This document shows, one piece after another, positions 60,406 through 64,000 of a stretch of 64,000 nt of DNA (positions are counted from its first letter, which is position 1; every line of letters begins with the position of its first letter). The DNA comes from Bacteroidota bacterium (GTDB lineage: Bacteria > Bacteroidota > Bacteroidia > 2-12-FULL-35-15), in the NCBI GenBank assembly GCA_003151815.1, contig PLYN01000060.1:58180-122179 (forward strand). The letters run 5' to 3'. A model generated the notes under the pieces. That model did not search any database. It was given only the letters and a program-made list of their open reading frames with translations, and was not told where the DNA came from. The position numbers and the translations under genes were made by a program.

Positions 60406-62167
60406 GAAAAATGTCGCAGGTAAAACTGTTGATGTTGCTATTTTAAAAAGAATTTTTAAATACGTTTTTCCTTATCGGAAGAGTTTTACTCTTGCTGTCT
60501 GCACAACAATTACTCTTGCTCTTCTTTCACCAATTCGCCCGTATATCATACAATATACCTTCGATCATTATGTATCCATTGGTGATGCCGACATGCTGTT
60601 AAACATGACAATGGTATTGATTGGATTATTATTGTTAGAAACCTTTTTTCAATTTGCCGATTCATTTTTAACCAACCGACTCGGACAAAATATTATTAAT
60701 GATCTGCGCATTCAATTGTATAAACACATTATTAATTTACGTTTAAAATATTATGACAATACAGCGATCGGGACTCTCGTAACACGTGCCGTTTCTGATA
60801 TTGAAGTGATCGCTGACATTTTTTCGGAAGGTTTAATAGTTATCATCGGCGACTTATTAAAAATTACTGTGATCTTGGGAGTGATGTTATTCTTAAATTT
60901 TAAGTTAACGCTTATTATACTAACCCCAATTCCTGTTTTATTGATTGCCACTTACATTTTCAAAAGATCGGTACAAGCATCTTTTCAGGATGTACGAACA
61001 CAGGTTGCTCGTCTGAACGCCTTTGTTCAAGAACATATCACCGGAATGAATATTGTCCAAATATTTAACAGAGAAAAAGCGGAACAGAAAAAATTTGAAG
61101 CTATCAACGCAGAACATCGTGATGCGAATATCCGTTCCATTTTAGCGTATTCTATTTTCTTTCCCGTGGTCGAGATACTTTCTTCCGTTTCTCTCGGTTT
61201 GCTTGTTTGGTGGGGTGGGAGAGGGGTCTTGCAAAATATAACAACAGTGGGTGAATTGGTTTCTTTCATCATGTATCTCAATATGTTATTTCGTCCTATC
61301 AGGATGTTAGCTGATCGATTCAATACGTTGCAAATGGGAATGGTTTCATCCGAGCGTGTATTTAAAGTGTTTGATACCAATGATATCATTGAAAGTAATG
61401 GTGAGCTAAAAGCCTCAACCATTAAAGGAAATGTAGAATTTAAAAATGTTTGGTTTGCCTACAATGAAGAGGATTGGATCTTAAAAAATGTTTCATTCTC
61501 TGTAAAGCAAGGTGAGACCATTGCTTTGGTTGGTGCTACAGGAGCGGGAAAATCGTCAATCATCAATTTGTTAAACCGTTTTTACGAATACAATAAAGGT
61601 TCTATTACTATTGATGGTATTGATGTTCGTGATTATGAATTATCATCCTTGCGACAAAATATTGGTGTTGTATTGCAGGATGTTTTTTTGTTTTCAGATT
61701 CTTTGGCAAATAATATTTCTTTAAACAATCCTGATATTTCTCGTGAAAAAATTGTGGAGGCAGCTAAAATGGTTGGCGCCCATGATTTCATCATGAGGCT
61801 TCCAAATAACTATGACTACAATACAATGGAGCGCGGTGCAATGCTTTCTGTTGGACAAAGACAGCTAATATCATTTATTCGTGCTTACGTTTATGATCCT
61901 AAAATTTTGGTATTGGATGAAGCGACTTCTTCCATCGATACCGAATCAGAAAAATTAATTCAGAATGCTATTGATTTGCTTACAAAAGGACGTACATCCA
62001 TTATCATTGCACATCGTTTAGCAACCATTCAAAAGGCGGATAAAATAATTGTAATGGAAAAGGGTGAAATCATTGAAATGGGCAATCATCAGGAATTACT
62101 TAAGCTGAATGGGCAGTATAAAAGGTTGTTTGAATTGCAGTTTAAGGATGAGGCTGTGATGGAATAG
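60389..62167 (+). CDS. ABC transporter, fused permease/ATP-binding protein (exporter type)
   Basis: Six TM helices then VGATGAGKSSIINLLNRFY (Walker A), LSVGQRQLISFIRA, ILVLDEATSSID; 17-bp overlap with truA. Confidence 0.97.
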   Translation: MSEPAKKNVAGKTVDVAILKRIFKYVFPYRKSFTLAVCTTITLALLSPIRPYIIQYTFDHYVSIGDADMLLNMTMVLIGLLLLETFFQFADSFLTNRLGQNIINDLRIQLYKHIINLRLKYYDNTAIGTLVTRAVSDIEVIADIFSEGLIVIIGDLLKITVILGVMLFLNFKLTLIILTPIPVLLIATYIFKRSVQASFQDVRTQVARLNAFVQEHITGMNIVQIFNREKAEQKKFEAINAEHRDANIRSILAYSIFFPVVEILSSVSLGLLVWWGGRGVLQNITTVGELVSFIMYLNMLFRPIRMLADRFNTLQMGMVSSERVFKVFDTNDIIESNGELKASTIKGNVEFKNVWFAYNEEDWILKNVSFSVKQGETIALVGATGAGKSSIINLLNRFYEYNKGSITIDGIDVRDYELSSLRQNIGVVLQDVFLFSDSLANNISLNNPDISREKIVEAAKMVGAHDFIMRLPNNYDYNTMERGAMLSVGQRQLISFIRAYVYDPKILVLDEATSSIDTESEKLIQNAIDLLTKGRTSIIIAHRLATIQKADKIIVMEKGEIIEMGNHQELLKLNGQYKRLFELQFKDEAVME

Positions 62168-62849
62168 AACGCAGATTTTTAAGATTGTTAAGATAAAAAA
62201 GGATAAAAGATTAGATAGACAAATAAAACGTTTTTAAAAAGTGCCATAATATTATGACAACAAAAGTCACCATTGACTCGAATTTATTAAATTTAAAACA
62301 GGAACTGGAATCTGTAAATAAATTGGAAGAACTTCATAAGCTTGGACACATTCAAATCGTTGGTGCAGAAAGACTCTTTGAAGAAATGCGAAAATATAAA
62401 CCAGAAGCATTTGAGAAAGTTAGTAAGTACAAAAATATTGGTGAACCATTTGTTATTGGACGATCAAGGATAGGGCACGCCTATATTTCTAGCGATGAAG
62501 AAGGACTAGTTACTTTTCGTGAACTTTCGGAAATTTTGTTTCCAAATTTTGCTGCCGAAAAGTTGACGGAAAATCAAGTGAATGATGTAATGCATTTAAT
62601 TGCCCATGCCCATTCAGATTCAGAATATTTTATTACGGAGAACTCTAAAGATTTTATTCACGGTAAGAAAAATAATAAAAATAGAAAAAGTGAAATGGAG
62701 AATCTTACGAGAGAAATACTCAAAGAAAAATCAATTATTATACTAACATCAGCAGAAGCAGTTGAATTATTTAGTGCTAAATACAATTAGGAACACAGCC
62801 AAAAAATCCTATTTAATCTTAACGATCATAAAGATCTGCGTTCCATTCC
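62161..62849. repeat. 34-bp imperfect inverted repeats (62161-62194 and 62816-62849) bounding a single-gene cassette
   Basis: ggaatagaacgcagatttttaagattgttaagat versus complement ggaatggaacgcagatctttatgatcgttaagat, 30/34 identical. Confidence 0.85.
62254..62790 (+). CDS. PIN-like domain protein of unknown function
   Basis: TKVTIDSNLL at N-terminus and NDVMHLIAHAHSDSEYFITENSKDFI resemble PIN acidic motifs. Confidence 0.55.
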   Translation: MTTKVTIDSNLLNLKQELESVNKLEELHKLGHIQIVGAERLFEEMRKYKPEAFEKVSKYKNIGEPFVIGRSRIGHAYISSDEEGLVTFRELSEILFPNFAAEKLTENQVNDVMHLIAHAHSDSEYFITENSKDFIHGKKNNKNRKSEMENLTREILKEKSIIILTSAEAVELFSAKYN

Positions 62850-63926
62850 CTAAAACAAATTATCAATTTTATTTTTCTGAATAGCCTGCCAAGCCATGGT
62901 AAACATTAGTTGTGTTTGTTTATCCAATTGTGCAAAGCGTGGGTCGGAAGTGTGTCCTTTGTGATATCTGTAATAAATCTGTTGAACAATAACCGCCAAT
63001 TTAAACAAGCCATTCACGTAATAAAAAACTAAATTGTTAATTGGCCTGCCACTCTTTCTGCTGTACATTTCAACAACTTCCAATCTGTTGGGGTTGCCCT
63101 CAAACACTGTTGGACTGGGCAGTTGAACTTTAAATGCATCTAGGTCAGATTCGGTCAACCAATAAGAAAGAGAAGTTCCAAGGTCCATTAAAGGATCACC
63201 CAATGTGCACATTTCCCAATCTAAAACTGTTGAAATTTCTTTCCAGGAATCATCCTTGAACAACATATTGTTATACTTGAAATCGTTATGTATCAAGCTA
63301 TGTGAATATTCGCGTGGTTGATTTTCAGATAACCATTTCATCACTTTTTCAGATTCAGGAATGTCGTGGGTTTTTGCTTTTTCGTATTGTTGTGACCAGT
63401 TAAAAACTTGTCTTTCTACATAACCTTCCGGCTTACCTAAGTCTTCCAAACCGCAAGCTTTATAATCCACATTGTGTAATTCAACAAAAGTATCTAACCA
63501 GGTGTTGGCAATTGTTTTATAATCTTGAGGTTGAAGATTTTTTACTTTCACAACATCCATGTCAAGTAAAATGCCATTGACTTTTTCCATGACATAAAAT
63601 TGAGCACCTATAACAGATTCATCATCGGTATAAGCATATACTTTTGGAATTTTTGTAAACTCTTTGAATAATTTAGAAAGCACTTTATATTCTCTTCCCA
63701 TGTCATGGCCTCTTTTGGGAGCTCCAAAGGGTGGGCGGCGCAAAACGTATTCTTTATTTTCTACTCGTAATAAATAAGTTAAATTAGAAAAACCACCTGC
63801 AAATCTTCTTGTTTTTATTTCGCTGTTTACATCTTTTATTAAGCCGTGCGTGTGCATAAAAGGGCTGAGCGTATCCAATGGCAGGGCTTCTTCTTTTCTT
63901 ACTTCAGTAGTTTTATCGTTTGACAT
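62850..63926 (-). CDS. Phosphotransferase (APH) family protein, ACAD10/11-like
   Basis: RRFAGGFSNLTYLLRVENKEYVLRRPPFG, SLIHNDFKYNNMLF, VLDWEMCTLGDPLMDLG. Confidence 0.94.
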   Translation of the reverse strand: MSNDKTTEVRKEEALPLDTLSPFMHTHGLIKDVNSEIKTRRFAGGFSNLTYLLRVENKEYVLRRPPFGAPKRGHDMGREYKVLSKLFKEFTKIPKVYAYTDDESVIGAQFYVMEKVNGILLDMDVVKVKNLQPQDYKTIANTWLDTFVELHNVDYKACGLEDLGKPEGYVERQVFNWSQQYEKAKTHDIPESEKVMKWLSENQPREYSHSLIHNDFKYNNMLFKDDSWKEISTVLDWEMCTLGDPLMDLGTSLSYWLTESDLDAFKVQLPSPTVFEGNPNRLEVVEMYSRKSGRPINNLVFYYVNGLFKLAVIVQQIYYRYHKGHTSDPRFAQLDKQTQLMFTMAWQAIQKNKIDNLF

Positions 63927-63975
63927 GTTATTGATTTTTAAAATTTGGATTTTTTATTCTTTAAGCTCTCACACA

Positions 63976-63994
63976 TTCTCGACTCCGCTCGAAC
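63976..63994. repeat. Partial copy of the ttctcgactacgctcgaac repeat
   Basis: ttctcgactccgctcgaac, one substitution from the arm at 8023-8041; partner would lie beyond the window. Confidence 0.7.
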
Positions 63995-64000
63995 AATGTC

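Noticed and set aside
1-64000. CRISPR array, tRNA/rRNA, transposase or prophage genes
   Set aside because: None seen; the only regular tandem array is the 21-bp repeat, which has no spacers. No tRNA-like cloverleaf noticed, though a covariance scan was not possible.

Overview
AT-rich chromosomal window whose gene content is typical of Bacteroidota: type IX secretion (PorP/SprF, gliding-motility C-terminal domains), a Bat operon, serine palmitoyltransferase-like and DUF4835/PorD-like genes. I recognise about 47 protein-coding genes. They include a DtxR/MntR-like regulator with a porin, pyrD, fabI, recN, coaBC, rpoZ, bamD, the thrS-infC-rpmI-rplT operon, serA, pyrC, a T9SS adhesin locus with a 2186-aa SprB-repeat protein, clpC, gyrA, rho, the moxR/DUF58/BatA-E operon, truA and an ABC exporter. 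No rRNA, tRNA, CRISPR array, transposase or prophage was found. Main points of interest: (1) a lone 499-aa protein that looks like an EVE domain fused to a PD-(D/E)xK (HsdR_N-like) nuclease, a candidate modification-dependent defence enzyme; (2) a PIN-like ORF enclosed by 34-bp imperfect inverted repeats between two convergent genes; (3) several families of inverted-repeat elements that fill gaps between codirectional genes, abut or supply stop codons, and in places seem to have entered reading frames; (4) an infC whose only plausible start is AUA behind a perfect AGGAGG; (5) a 12-unit 21-bp tandem array upstream of the giant adhesin; (6) a near-perfect DtxR-type palindrome upstream of the porin-regulator operon. 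All calls come from reading the sequence and the supplied ORF track; no database search was run.
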